This document shows, in pieces, positions 15,856 to 24,406 of a stretch of DNA of 64,000 bases. The translations under genes and the position numbers were made by a program. Numbering within the stretch: the first letter of the stretch is position 1; each line of letters opens with the position of its first letter. This DNA comes from Polynucleobacter sp. UK-Gri1-W3 (GTDB taxonomy: Bacteria > Pseudomonadota > Gammaproteobacteria > Burkholderiales > Burkholderiaceae): positions 1 through 64,000 of the forward strand of contig NZ_JACVQA010000002.1 of NCBI RefSeq assembly GCF_018881595.1, given 5' to 3'. The notes beneath the pieces are model-generated. The model did no database searches. It was not told where the DNA came from and saw only the letters and a program-made list of their open reading frames with translations.

Positions 15856-16365
15856 TTAAGCGTTAGCAAGGACAGGTTTAATTTTTTGACCTTTAGCCCG
15901 AGCATCTAACACGTCGACAATGGCATCCACAATCGAGTGGTAACCAGTGCAACGGCAATAATTGCCAGAGATCCATTCACGCACTTCTTCGCGCGTCGCT
16001 TTGGGTTGCTTCTCAATCAACTCTGCAGCAGCCAACAACATGCCAGAAGAGCAGAAACCACACTGCATAGCGTTATGGCGCATAAAAGATTCTTGTAAGT
16101 CAGTTAAAGTGCCGTCCTTGGTGAGACCTTCGACCGTTTCAACCACACCACCATCGGCTTGAACTGCTAAAAAGAGACAGCCTCGAATGATTTGCCCATT
16201 GACCTTAACGGTGCAAGCCCCGCACGCGCCCTGCTCGCAGCCCAAATGAGGGCCTTTGAGGTGAAGATCTTCACGCAAAAAATCCACTAGATGTCTGCGT
16301 GGCTCAATCTCTGCATTTACAAGTCGACCATTCACGGTCATTGAAATTTTCTTCTTCAAACTCAT
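15856..16365 (-). CDS. Molybdenum hydroxylase [2Fe-2S] small subunit (CoxS type)
   Basis: A 169-aa subunit that passes electrons from the molybdenum centre to FAD. The N-terminal plant-ferredoxin cluster is CEQGACGACTVKVNGQIIRGC. The second cluster lies in CGFCSSGM and GNYCRCTGYHSIVDAI. The start at 16365 (MSLKKKISMTVNG) has GGAG 6 nt upstream. A longer in-frame TTG start at 16404, overlapping the previous gene, is less likely. It is sandwiched between the FAD and large subunit genes, the usual order. Confidence 0.93.
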   Translation of the reverse strand: MSLKKKISMTVNGRLVNAEIEPRRHLVDFLREDLHLKGPHLGCEQGACGACTVKVNGQIIRGCLFLAVQADGGVVETVEGLTKDGTLTDLQESFMRHNAMQCGFCSSGMLLAAAELIEKQPKATREEVREWISGNYCRCTGYHSIVDAIVDVLDARAKGQKIKPVLANA

Positions 16366-16396
16366 CCTGATCTCCGAATTCTTTTGTTGATTGAGC

Positions 16397-17251
16397 TTAA
16401 GCAATCATCTGCTTGAGTCCGCGCTCAAGCAGTACGCCAATTAAATGTTTTTTAGCTTCAGCGCTATTGGTGATGTCCGCAATCGCTTCAATTTCATTAC
16501 GAGCTTCAGCCACTGCTTTAGCAATAACTTCTTCAGTTAACTTTTGACCGTCCACCAATTCTTGAGCTTTTGTTGCCATCACTGGTGTTGCGCCAACAGA
16601 AAAGAATGTGAATGCGCAGTGAGTCAAAACCTCACCCTGCTTTTGCGCTACTGCTGCCAGTCCTGCAACCGCGTAATCTCCATGACGTCTTGCAAGCTCG
16701 TGAAAATAAAAAACCTCTTGCTTATTAGCAAGTGGAATCTCGGTAGCAACCAAAATTTCATCAGGCTCTAAAGAGGTTGTGTACAGGTCAATAAAGAAAT
16801 CTTGCGCTGAAATTCGGCGCTCGCCCGCAGGACCATGAATAATCATCGTCGCCCGCAAAGTCAAGCTACAAGCGGGCCATTCAGCGGCTGGATCACCATA
16901 GGCCAAAGAGCCGCCCCATGTGCCCAGATTACGAATAGCACGATGTGCAATGTGCGGCGCTGCAGCCTTTAAAAGCGGAGCATGTATTGCAACCAACTCT
17001 GAATCTTCAATTTCGGTATGTGTTACCAGCGCACCGATACGCAGGCTGTCACCAACAACAGCGATGCCTTTTAGCTCAGCTATATCAGTGATATCAATTA
17101 ACACGCTAGGTTCAGACAAGCGCATATTTAATGTAGCCAATAGAGTTTGCCCGCCTGCAATTAAGCGGGCATCATCGCCACCCTGCTCAAGCAAAGACAA
17201 AGCCTCTTGTAATGCCTTGGGCTTTACATAATCAAATACTGCAGATTTCAT
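16397..17251 (-). CDS. Molybdenum hydroxylase FAD subunit (CoxM type)
   Basis: A 284-aa FAD-binding subunit. The FAD pyrophosphate motifs AGGQTLLATL (about residues 32-41) and the second region TWGGSLAYGDPAAEW are both present, as in CoxM/NdhA-type proteins. It takes electrons from the [2Fe-2S] subunit. A strong ribosome site GGAGGAGA precedes the ATG. It is first of the three subunit genes, 123 nt downstream of the coxG-like gene; that AT-rich gap shows no terminator. Confidence 0.92.
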   Translation of the reverse strand: MKSAVFDYVKPKALQEALSLLEQGGDDARLIAGGQTLLATLNMRLSEPSVLIDITDIAELKGIAVVGDSLRIGALVTHTEIEDSELVAIHAPLLKAAAPHIAHRAIRNLGTWGGSLAYGDPAAEWPACSLTLRATMIIHGPAGERRISAQDFFIDLYTTSLEPDEILVATEIPLANKQEVFYFHELARRHGDYAVAGLAAVAQKQGEVLTHCAFTFFSVGATPVMATKAQELVDGQKLTEEVIAKAVAEARNEIEAIADITNSAEAKKHLIGVLLERGLKQMIA

Positions 17252-17374
17252 TACGTCTCCTCCACCACCAATGTATTTAGCTTTGATAGCTATTTATTTT
17301 TTTACCACTTATTTGCTGCGCCTACTTTTTATAGTTTTTTTGAGTCTTATTTCTAGAGTCTTATTACCGCTCTT

Positions 17375-17851
17375 TTATTTACTACCAGCGTCTGACTCCA
17401 ACGCTGCTGTCTCCCCGCCTAATTCTTTTGCAAACTTCTGAAAAAAGTCGTCTGCAATCTTTTTGGCCGATGCGCTAATCAAGCGACCGCCAATTTGACC
17501 TAATTTGCCGCCAATGGAGGCTTCAGTCGTATAAGTAACCAAAGTACCGCCTTCAGCCTGCTTTAGCTCCACCCGTGACTTGCCTTTGGCAAACCCTGCC
17601 GCCCCACCTGACCCCTCAAAGGCCATAGAACAGGACTGGTCTGGGACGATGTCGCTGAGGAACAATTTCCCGGCAAAACGGGCTCTAACAGGCCCAATCT
17701 TGAACATAACCTTGGCATGAATCTCTTCCGGGGAGATACGACTGATCTCCTCGCAGCCTGGAATGGACTTGGCCAACACGTCAATATCATTCAAACCCTT
17801 CCATACCTCAGGGACAGGAGCCGATATGAGTTGCTCGCCATTTAATTCCAT
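17375..17851 (-). CDS. CoxG-like SRPBCC (START-fold) protein
   Basis: A 158-aa protein of the CoxG/SRPBCC group, recognised by its N-terminus (MELNGEQLISAPVPEVWKGL), the IPGCEEI segment and the C-terminal GGRLISASAKKIADDFFQKF. CoxG proteins accompany molybdenum hydroxylases and are thought to help anchor or mature the enzyme. AAGGAG precedes the ATG. It is first in the leftward operon and is divergent from the TetR regulator. The C-terminal membrane anchor seen in longer CoxG proteins is absent. Confidence 0.88.
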   Translation of the reverse strand: MELNGEQLISAPVPEVWKGLNDIDVLAKSIPGCEEISRISPEEIHAKVMFKIGPVRARFAGKLFLSDIVPDQSCSMAFEGSGGAAGFAKGKSRVELKQAEGGTLVTYTTEASIGGKLGQIGGRLISASAKKIADDFFQKFAKELGGETAALESDAGSK

Positions 17852-17893
17852 TTGATCTCCTTGGGGTTTGTACGAATAGAGTCTTATCTACCA

Positions 17894-17931
17894 ATTGTTC
17901 AACAATGTACCATTATTTAACTTTTGGTCAA
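17894..17931 (-). promoter_or_regulatory. Candidate promoter and TetR operator for the hydroxylase operon
   Basis: On the minus strand a -35-like TTGACC (17926-17931) and a -10-like TACATT (17904-17909) are spaced 16 nt apart and point toward the coxG-like gene. A perfect 13-bp palindrome, ATTGTTCAACAAT (17894-17906), overlaps the -10 box. That is where a TetR-family repressor encoded 58 nt away would block transcription. Confidence 0.55.
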
Positions 17932-17963
17932 TAAGTCCAAATTCGGATAAACCCTGAGAACCC

Positions 17964-18656
17964 ATGCGTTTTACTGAAGATAACGTTACCAGCCCAAATA
18001 CTGCTGAAATTTCAGAAGGCTCAATGGCGCCCACTAGAAAAAGAATGGGGACCGCCGAGCGGAAACGCCAAATATTGGATAGCGCGATTCAGTTCTTTGC
18101 CAGAAATGGCATCGATGGCCAATTAAGGAATTTGTCCAAAGAATTAGGCATCACTCATACACTGCTCTATCACTACTTCCCAACTAAAGATGCGCTGATA
18201 CAAGAGGTTTACAAAGAAGTCTTTGAATCCAGGTGGAAGCCGGAATGGGAAGACCTACTGGATGATGATTCGCTTACTCCAGAGGAAAAATTTAATGCTT
18301 TTTATTTGGATTACTCCAACACAGTCCTAACTTATGACTTTGTGCGCATCTTGATTTTCTCTGGCTTAAGTGATCATTCCATCAGCGATCGCTTCTTTGA
18401 ACTCTTGCGCACTCGCTTATTACCAAGACTCATTCGGGAGACTCGTAAGTATTGCGGAAGATCAGATACATCAAAACCTACGCAGCGTGAACTTGAATTT
18501 CTCATGGGCCTGCATGGTGGGATCTTCTATATCGGTATGAGACGCTGGATCTATGGACAAGCTATCTATGCTGCTGAGAGCCCCAATACAGAACAAGAAA
18601 TCATTCGCGACCGTGTTCAGTCCTACCTTCATTCCGCTAAATCACTATTTGCTTAA
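17964..18656 (+). CDS. TetR-family transcriptional regulator
   Basis: A 230-aa regulator with an N-terminal TetR helix-turn-helix (GTAERKRQILDSAIQFFARNG followed by LSKELGITHTLLYHYFPTKDAL), then an all-helical ligand domain. It lies between the molybdenum hydroxylase operon and the VOC-monooxygenase-ABC genes and probably represses one or both in the absence of the pathway substrate. The ATG at 17964 has only a weak GAG upstream. An internal ATG at 18024 (MAPTRKRM) has AAGG and is an alternative start, giving 210 aa. Confidence 0.88.
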   Translation: MRFTEDNVTSPNTAEISEGSMAPTRKRMGTAERKRQILDSAIQFFARNGIDGQLRNLSKELGITHTLLYHYFPTKDALIQEVYKEVFESRWKPEWEDLLDDDSLTPEEKFNAFYLDYSNTVLTYDFVRILIFSGLSDHSISDRFFELLRTRLLPRLIRETRKYCGRSDTSKPTQRELEFLMGLHGGIFYIGMRRWIYGQAIYAAESPNTEQEIIRDRVQSYLHSAKSLFA

Positions 18657-18670
18657 CCTAAAAGGTCAAC

Positions 18671-19129
18671 ATGTCTAACTTAAGTCTTAATCACTTTTCT
18701 ATTCGCAGTCTCGAGATTGAAAAAACTACTAACTTCTATAGCAAGCTACTTGGTCTAACAGTCGGCCCAAGACCAGAGTTCCCGTTTCCAGGTGTTTGGC
18801 TTTATAACGGCGATGACAGTAGCTGGGCAAATGCGGTCTTACACCTCATTGCTATTGATAAGAATGATCCAAACGGACTAAAAAAATATTTGGGGGAGCG
18901 GGATCCTAGTTCACTTTATGGATCTGGCGCGGTTGATCATATTGCTTTTTTTGCAGTTGGCTTAGAAGAGAAAATTAACCTATTAAAAGAATTAAAGATT
19001 TCCTATCGCGAGCGAACCGTACCGGTAATAGGACTCCATCAAATATTTTTGGATGATCCTAATGGCATTGTCATTGAATTGAACTATCCAGCATCAGAAA
19101 AAACTGCCCTAGATTCGAAAGCGGCATAG
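18671..19129 (+). CDS. VOC-superfamily (glyoxalase/dioxygenase-like) protein
   Basis: A 152-aa single VOC unit: SLNHFSIRSLEIEKTTNFYSKLLGL opens the first beta-alpha-beta-beta-beta module, VDHIAFFAVG opens the second, and FLDDPNGIVIELNY closes it. Metal ligands are plausibly His8, His97 and Glu near the C-terminus (IELNY). The family includes lactoylglutathione lyases and extradiol dioxygenases, so a ring-cleavage or isomerase step is possible in the surrounding catabolic set. The exact reaction cannot be read. It starts 15 nt after the TetR stop and is likely co-transcribed with it. Confidence 0.8.
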   Translation: MSNLSLNHFSIRSLEIEKTTNFYSKLLGLTVGPRPEFPFPGVWLYNGDDSSWANAVLHLIAIDKNDPNGLKKYLGERDPSSLYGSGAVDHIAFFAVGLEEKINLLKELKISYRERTVPVIGLHQIFLDDPNGIVIELNYPASEKTALDSKAA

Positions 19130-19138
19130 GGGCTATTG

Positions 19139-20380
19139 ATGGCAAAAATTCTAGTTGTTGGTGGCTCTCTTGGCGGTTTGTTCGCAGCAAACATTTTGCT
19201 GCGCCAAGGCCATGACATTACCTTGCTAGAAAAGACGGTTGGATCCTTGGACGGACGCGGTGCGGGTATCGTGACTCATGATGCCTTGGCCCAAGCACTA
19301 AAAGCCGCTGGAGTCACTGTTGATGAGACATTGGGCGTACCCGTTACCAAGCGCATTACTTTAGGTGCTGATGGCCAAAGTCTGGGTGAAATGGAATTAC
19401 CTCAAGTGCTTACATCCTGGAGTCGCTTGTATCAGATGCTCAAGGAAAGCTTTCCGAGTGAAAGCTACCTTCAAGGAAAGACAGTGAAGTCCGTTGCACA
19501 AGATGCAAACGCTGTTCAGGTAATTTGTGAAGATGGCAGTCAATATGATGCTGAGCTACTGATTGCATCCGATGGCATTCGTTCTGGAGTAAGGGCTCAA
19601 GTTGCGCCACAGATTCAGCCCGAGTACGCTGGCTATATAGCTTGGCGCGGCGTATGTGATGAAGCCTGCTTATCAAACTACACACTTGATACCCTATTTA
19701 ATCGCTTTGGCTTTTGCTTACCCAATGGTGAGCAAATGCTGGGCTACCCAGTAGCCGGCTCTGGCAACGATACGCGCCCAGGCAAGCGTCGCTATAACTT
19801 TGTTTGGTATCGCCCGGCATCAGAACATGAGGAGTTAGTTAACCTCTTGACCGATGACAACGGACATTACTATCCGACTGGCATTCCACCGCTAAAAGTA
19901 TCTTGGAAGCATATTGCACAAATGCGTAAAGTAGCGCGAGAAATTCTGGCGCCTCAATACGCTGAGATTCTTGAAAAAACAGCAGCGCCATTCTTGCAAG
20001 CGATTTATGACGTTCGCTCCGAACAAATTGTCTTTGGCAGAATCGCATTAATGGGTGATGCAGCATTTGTTGGTAGACCACATGTTGGGATGGGTGTTAC
20101 TAAGGCAGCTGATGAGGCAATAGTGATTGCAAAGCATATTGCCGCACTTGGCGCCTCCCCTGCAGCACTCAGCGCCTATGGTGATGAACGACTCCAATTG
20201 GGCCAGCAGGTAGTGGCTAGAGCGCAATATTTAGGACGCTATATGCAAGCCCAGGGCACTAAGGGTAATAGGGATAACGAGAAGCTCAAAAGAAATGCCG
20301 ATACTGTCATGGCGGAAACTGCGATTGATATCAGCGAACTATTAGCTCAAGGGAAAGCAGTGCCTGAATCTGCACACTAA
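19139..20380 (+). CDS. FAD-dependent aromatic monooxygenase (2,6-dihydroxypyridine hydroxylase-like)
   Basis: A 413-aa group A flavoprotein monooxygenase. The dinucleotide fold VVGGSLGGLFAANILLRQG is at the N-terminus, the DG motif is LLIASDGIRSGVR, and the second FAD motif is IALMGDAAFVGRPHVGMG. The central segment PGKRRYNFVWYR resembles the PG-R-NWVWYR block of 2,6-dihydroxypyridine 3-hydroxylase relatives rather than p-hydroxybenzoate hydroxylase. The ATG at 19139 has AGGGG 7 nt upstream and is preferred over the TTG at 19136. Together with the molybdenum hydroxylase it suggests sequential hydroxylation of an N-heteroaromatic ring; that is inference. Confidence 0.8.
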   Translation: MAKILVVGGSLGGLFAANILLRQGHDITLLEKTVGSLDGRGAGIVTHDALAQALKAAGVTVDETLGVPVTKRITLGADGQSLGEMELPQVLTSWSRLYQMLKESFPSESYLQGKTVKSVAQDANAVQVICEDGSQYDAELLIASDGIRSGVRAQVAPQIQPEYAGYIAWRGVCDEACLSNYTLDTLFNRFGFCLPNGEQMLGYPVAGSGNDTRPGKRRYNFVWYRPASEHEELVNLLTDDNGHYYPTGIPPLKVSWKHIAQMRKVAREILAPQYAEILEKTAAPFLQAIYDVRSEQIVFGRIALMGDAAFVGRPHVGMGVTKAADEAIVIAKHIAALGASPAALSAYGDERLQLGQQVVARAQYLGRYMQAQGTKGNRDNEKLKRNADTVMAETAIDISELLAQGKAVPESAH

Positions 20381-20455
20381 ATGGTGCATTCAGTTAAGAT
20401 TTAAAAAAACAAAAAGTATTCTTATTTAACTAAGTTTTATATGGAGGAGACAACC

Positions 20456-21691
20456 ATGAAACAAAAAGTAACGAATCAAACAAGACGACAGATGTTGATT
20501 GGTGGAGCTGCAGCTGCAAGCACACCACTTTGGCTTAATGTTGCAAACGCTCAAGCTGACACTATTAAGATCGGCTTTCCAACTCCGTTGACTGGTCCAT
20601 TCTCTGCCGAGGCACAGGATCAAGTAAAGGCTGCCGAATTAGCCATTAAAGAATTTAACGATGCCGGCGGATTTAATGGTCGCAAAGCAGAACTCTTGGT
20701 ACGCGATGACAAACTTAACCCAGGCGAAGCAGCAACTCGCACCTTAGAGTTAATTGAAAAAGATAAAGTCAACTTTGTAGTTGGCTCACTATCGGCAGCG
20801 ACACAACTCTCAATCAACGCCGTATGTAAAGAGCGTAAGGTTTTGTTTAACTCCATCAGCCAATCTGATGCAATTAACGAAGCGAAAGACTGGAGCGTTT
20901 ATACGTTCCACGAGGCACTTAACCCAACCATGACTGCTGGTGCTGTAGCGCGCTACTCCATTCCTCGTTTTGGCAAAAAAATTGTCTTCCTCACGGCTGA
21001 CTACGCTTACGGCCACGAAATGGTCCGCGCTTTTGAGCGTGCAGCCAAAGAAATGGGTGCCACTACCTTGGCTGACATCCGTCATCCATTGGGCGCATCC
21101 GATTACTCCGCGTTCCTACCACGCATCAAAGCTTTGAACCCAGATATTTTGGTTCTCTGTAACTTTGGTCGCGACTTAGTCAATGCAGCAAAACAATGTA
21201 CTGACTTTGGCCTTAAATCCAGCATGAAGATTGTGACACCGGTACTTCTCTACACTTCACGTCTTGCTGGTGGGCCAGAAGCCTTTGAAGGCATTATTGG
21301 TGGCACATCTTATTACTGGGGTCTAGAAGATCGTATCCCAACCGCAAAAGCATTTAACGACGCTTTCCGCAAAATGTATAACGGCTCCGTACCGTCTGAC
21401 TACGGCGCACTAGGCTACGCTGGCGTGAAGAGCGTCTTGGCTGGGGTGAAGATTGCAAAGTCTACTGATACCCTAAAAGTGGTCACAGCAATGGAGAATA
21501 TGAAGTACGACTGGTACAAGGGACCTGAGTACTATCGTAAGTGCGACCATCAGGCCGTGCAAACCGTCATCATCGTAGAGTCCAAATCCAAGAATATGAA
21601 AGACAAGTATGACGTCTTCAATATTTTGACGATTGAACCTACTACTGAGAAAAACATGCGCTCTTGCGCAGAGCTAGGCCACAAAGCCTAA
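20456..21691 (+). CDS. Liv-type ABC transporter substrate-binding protein
   Basis: A periplasmic binding protein of the branched-chain amino acid/aromatic acid class (Peripla_BP_6), 411 aa. The N-terminus TRRQMLIGGAAAASTPLWL is a twin-arginine-like signal, cleaved near NAQA. The mature protein begins with the typical TIKIGFPTPLTGPFS. GGAGGAGA 5-6 nt before 20456 fixes this ATG; the ATG at 20441 lies inside that ribosome site. Four more Liv-type genes follow in order. In this setting the ligand is more likely the aromatic or heterocyclic substrate of the neighbouring enzymes than an amino acid. Confidence 0.9.
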   Translation: MKQKVTNQTRRQMLIGGAAAASTPLWLNVANAQADTIKIGFPTPLTGPFSAEAQDQVKAAELAIKEFNDAGGFNGRKAELLVRDDKLNPGEAATRTLELIEKDKVNFVVGSLSAATQLSINAVCKERKVLFNSISQSDAINEAKDWSVYTFHEALNPTMTAGAVARYSIPRFGKKIVFLTADYAYGHEMVRAFERAAKEMGATTLADIRHPLGASDYSAFLPRIKALNPDILVLCNFGRDLVNAAKQCTDFGLKSSMKIVTPVLLYTSRLAGGPEAFEGIIGGTSYYWGLEDRIPTAKAFNDAFRKMYNGSVPSDYGALGYAGVKSVLAGVKIAKSTDTLKVVTAMENMKYDWYKGPEYYRKCDHQAVQTVIIVESKSKNMKDKYDVFNILTIEPTTEKNMRSCAELGHKA

Positions 21692-21702
21692 TCCAAAAAT
21701 TT

Positions 21703-21766
21703 CAGGGTGGATATCTCATTCACCCTGATCCACTCCCCAACACCATTTGGTTGAGGGGAGTTTTTT
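21703..21766 (+). terminator. Attenuator-like hairpins between binding protein and permease genes
   Basis: CAGGGTG (21703-21709) pairs with CACCCTG (21721-21727). A second stem, CTCCCC (21733-21738) with GGGGAG (21755-21760), is followed by six T (21761-21766). Partial termination here would give more binding protein than permease, a common arrangement in ABC operons. Confidence 0.75.
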
Positions 21767-21778
21767 CTGAGTACATTT

Positions 21779-22663
21779 ATGACCGGTCTTTCATTTGAAC
21801 TACTTTGCATGCAATTGCTTACAGGCATCGCCTTGGGCAGTATCTATGCACTTCTAGCCCTTGGCTTATGTCTTATTTTTGGCATGCTCAATGTGGTGAA
21901 CTTCGCACATGGCGCCTTCTTTATGGTGGGCGCATTTTTAGGTGTGTACTTTTTAGGCATCACTGGAAGCTTTTGGTTTAGCTTGGTGCTAACCCCATTG
22001 CTCACCGGTGGTATAGGTCTAGTCACAGAACGTTTCTTGGTAAGGCCGCTCTATGGACGGGGCTTGGATTACCCTTTGCTACTGACTTTTGGCCTCTCTT
22101 ATGTTTTGATCGAAGTCATGCGCGTTACGTTTGGCATTGAGGGTCTCCCTTCTGTTACCCCAGAGGGTCTTGGCGGAACAGTAAATGTAGGTATTGGTTA
22201 TTTCCCTAAATATCGACTCTTCTTAATTGCTGCTACCGCTGTCATTATTTTGGGTGTCTGGTTCTTCATTCAAAAGACGCGCTACGGCCTGATCATTAAG
22301 GCTGGCGCTGCTGATCAAGAGATCGTGAAAGTACTTGGTGTTGATATTGCTAAAGTGTGGCTTTTAGTCTTTGGATTAGGCTGTGCAATTGCGGGCTTAT
22401 CCGGAATCCTGGCCTCCCCAACACGCTCAGTAAACCCAGAAATGGGCATCCCCATTTTGGCGGAGTCATTTGTGGTAACTGTTGTTGGCGGCATGGGCTC
22501 ACCAGTAGGAGCAGTTGTTGCCGGTTTATTGGTCGGCATCGTTTACAGCATGACCTCACTCTTCTTCCCTGACTTAGCGGAACTCTCCATTTTTGTTTTG
22601 ATGGCAGTAGTACTGTTAATTCGCCCACAAGGTTTATTTGGTAAAGCAGGAGCGATGGGCTAA
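21779..22663 (+). CDS. Liv-type ABC transporter permease (LivH family)
   Basis: A 294-aa inner-membrane permease with eight or so hydrophobic helices. The LivH landmarks are GSIYALLALGLCLIFGMLNVVNFAHGAF near the start and VVTVVGGMGSPVGAVVAGLLVG near the end. It forms a heterodimer with the following LivM-type protein. It starts 12 nt after the T-run of the internal hairpin. Confidence 0.93.
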   Translation: MTGLSFELLCMQLLTGIALGSIYALLALGLCLIFGMLNVVNFAHGAFFMVGAFLGVYFLGITGSFWFSLVLTPLLTGGIGLVTERFLVRPLYGRGLDYPLLLTFGLSYVLIEVMRVTFGIEGLPSVTPEGLGGTVNVGIGYFPKYRLFLIAATAVIILGVWFFIQKTRYGLIIKAGAADQEIVKVLGVDIAKVWLLVFGLGCAIAGLSGILASPTRSVNPEMGIPILAESFVVTVVGGMGSPVGAVVAGLLVGIVYSMTSLFFPDLAELSIFVLMAVVLLIRPQGLFGKAGAMG

Positions 22664-22677
22664 GGCTCCGTATATTT

Positions 22678-23637
22678 ATGAATTCATTCTTCCAACTTAT
22701 TGCACGTCATCGCGTTCTAGTCAGCACTCTATTCCTGGCAATCTTCCCATTCATCATGCCGTACGAAGCATTAGCGATCAATATTTTGATCTTTGGTTTG
22801 TTCGCTATGGGCTTTAACTTGCTGTTTGGTTACATGGGGCTACTATCCTTTGGTCACGCAGCATTCCTAGGTATTGGCAGCTACATCACTGGCATTAGCA
22901 TTGTTCACTATGGGATGCCATGGGGGGCTGCAATTCTGGTTGGCATTCTGGGCGCAGCTATAGGTGGCCTCATCATGGGCTACCTTGCCATTCGCACTCG
23001 CGGCATCTACTTTTCTATGGTGACCCTAGCGCTTGGTCAAATTGTGTATTACCTCTTCTATAAGGCGGAAAGCCTTACAGGTGGCGAGAATGGTTTACGT
23101 GGAGTCCGAGTCGATGAATTTAACGTCCTAGGCATCCCAGTTGACTTTTTAAATCCGCTGGTGAAGTACTACATCATTCTCTTCTTTGTCGTGATAGCAA
23201 TCTGGTTGATTTCGCGCATTCTGAGCTCACCCTTAGGCGCTGTAATGGAAGCGATTCGCGAGAATGAAAAACGTGCTGCAGCGTGCGGATTTGACGTAGC
23301 AAGAACCAAATTATTGGTCTTTGTTTTGTCAGCAGCAATTTGCGGCTTAGCAGGCTCATTACGCGCCCTGCACCTCTCTATTGTTCCGATTGATTCCCTG
23401 CACTATTTGCAGTCCGGCCAGGCAGTCATGATGAGCATTCTGGGGGGTATGGGTACATTCTTTGGTCCATTCATTGGAGCTGCAGTCATGCTTTACCTGG
23501 AGGATGTTGTCACTACCTTCACTAAACACTGGATGGCCGTTGTTGGCTTAGTCTTTATGTTCTTTGTGCTGTTCTTCCCTAAAGGTATCTGGGGCACCAT
23601 TCTGAGCAAGCTACAAATTAATCAGGATTCGAAATAA
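22678..23637 (+). CDS. Liv-type ABC transporter permease (LivM family)
   Basis: A 319-aa permease with about nine hydrophobic segments. Landmarks are GFNLLFGYMGLLSFGHAAFLGIG, the ATPase-contacting loop MEAIRENEKRAAACGFD and the late SILGGMGTFFGPFIGA. It is the second half of the membrane channel. Its stop shares one base with the next start (TAATG), indicating coupled translation with LivG. Confidence 0.93.
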   Translation: MNSFFQLIARHRVLVSTLFLAIFPFIMPYEALAINILIFGLFAMGFNLLFGYMGLLSFGHAAFLGIGSYITGISIVHYGMPWGAAILVGILGAAIGGLIMGYLAIRTRGIYFSMVTLALGQIVYYLFYKAESLTGGENGLRGVRVDEFNVLGIPVDFLNPLVKYYIILFFVVIAIWLISRILSSPLGAVMEAIRENEKRAAACGFDVARTKLLVFVLSAAICGLAGSLRALHLSIVPIDSLHYLQSGQAVMMSILGGMGTFFGPFIGAAVMLYLEDVVTTFTKHWMAVVGLVFMFFVLFFPKGIWGTILSKLQINQDSK

Positions 23638-24392
23638 TGAATAGCGCCACTATCACCCCTATTCTTGAAGCACGTCATGTCAGCAAGAGCTTTGGTAAGT
23701 TCAAGGCACTGCAAGATGTATCCACTAGCTTTATGCCCGGAACACTGACTGCAATCATTGGTCCAAATGGCGCAGGAAAAAGCACTTTCTTTAACGTCTT
23801 AAGTGGCGCCTTCCCTCCTACAAGTGGCCAAATTCTATTTAATGGCAAAGACATTACTGGTATGCAGCAACATGAGTTTGCTCGCATTGGCATTTCTAAA
23901 AGCTTTCAGATTACGAACGTCTTTAAGCAACTGAGCGTTCATGAGAATGTCCGTGTAGCTGCGCAAATGGAAACAGCACGCTATAACTTTTTGCGTAACG
24001 CCCAAAGCTACCCAAAGCCAATTGAAATTGCCGATGAATTACTCCGCAGAGTCAATCTTGAGCACTTACGCAATAAGAAAACTGGTGACCTTGCTCACGG
24101 CCAACAGCGCGCACTAGAAATTGCTATGGCTTTGGCTTGTAACCCTAACCTCCTACTGCTTGATGAGCCAACCGCGGGCATGTCTCCCGAGGAAACACTG
24201 GTCATGATGGAGCTCATTCGCACTCTCGCCAGCGAGCGCACGGTGATTCTGGTTGAGCACAAGATGAAGCTCATTATGGGTCTATGTAAACGCATCATTG
24301 TTCTGCATCACGGCGAGTTCTTGGCTGAAGGCACTCCAGAAGAAATCCAAAATAATGCTGAGGTACGTCGTGTGTACCTAGGTCAAGGTTAA
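23637..24392 (+). CDS. Liv-type ABC transporter ATPase (LivG family)
   Basis: A 251-aa ATPase with Walker A GPNGAGKST, signature LAHGQQRALEIAMAL and Walker B LLLLDEPTAGM, then the switch histidine in ILVEHKMK. The LivG-type signature LAHGQQR and the PTAGMSPEE segment are as expected. Its start overlaps the LivM stop by one base. Confidence 0.94.
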   Translation: MNSATITPILEARHVSKSFGKFKALQDVSTSFMPGTLTAIIGPNGAGKSTFFNVLSGAFPPTSGQILFNGKDITGMQQHEFARIGISKSFQITNVFKQLSVHENVRVAAQMETARYNFLRNAQSYPKPIEIADELLRRVNLEHLRNKKTGDLAHGQQRALEIAMALACNPNLLLLDEPTAGMSPEETLVMMELIRTLASERTVILVEHKMKLIMGLCKRIIVLHHGEFLAEGTPEEIQNNAEVRRVYLGQG

Positions 24393-24406
24393 AGAGAAAG
24401 CAAATT

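Noticed and set aside
13439..17851. Calling the coxMSL-like genes a carbon monoxide dehydrogenase
   Set aside because: The large subunit has QYRGVGHP instead of the AYXCSFR loop of form I CO dehydrogenase, so CO use is not supported.
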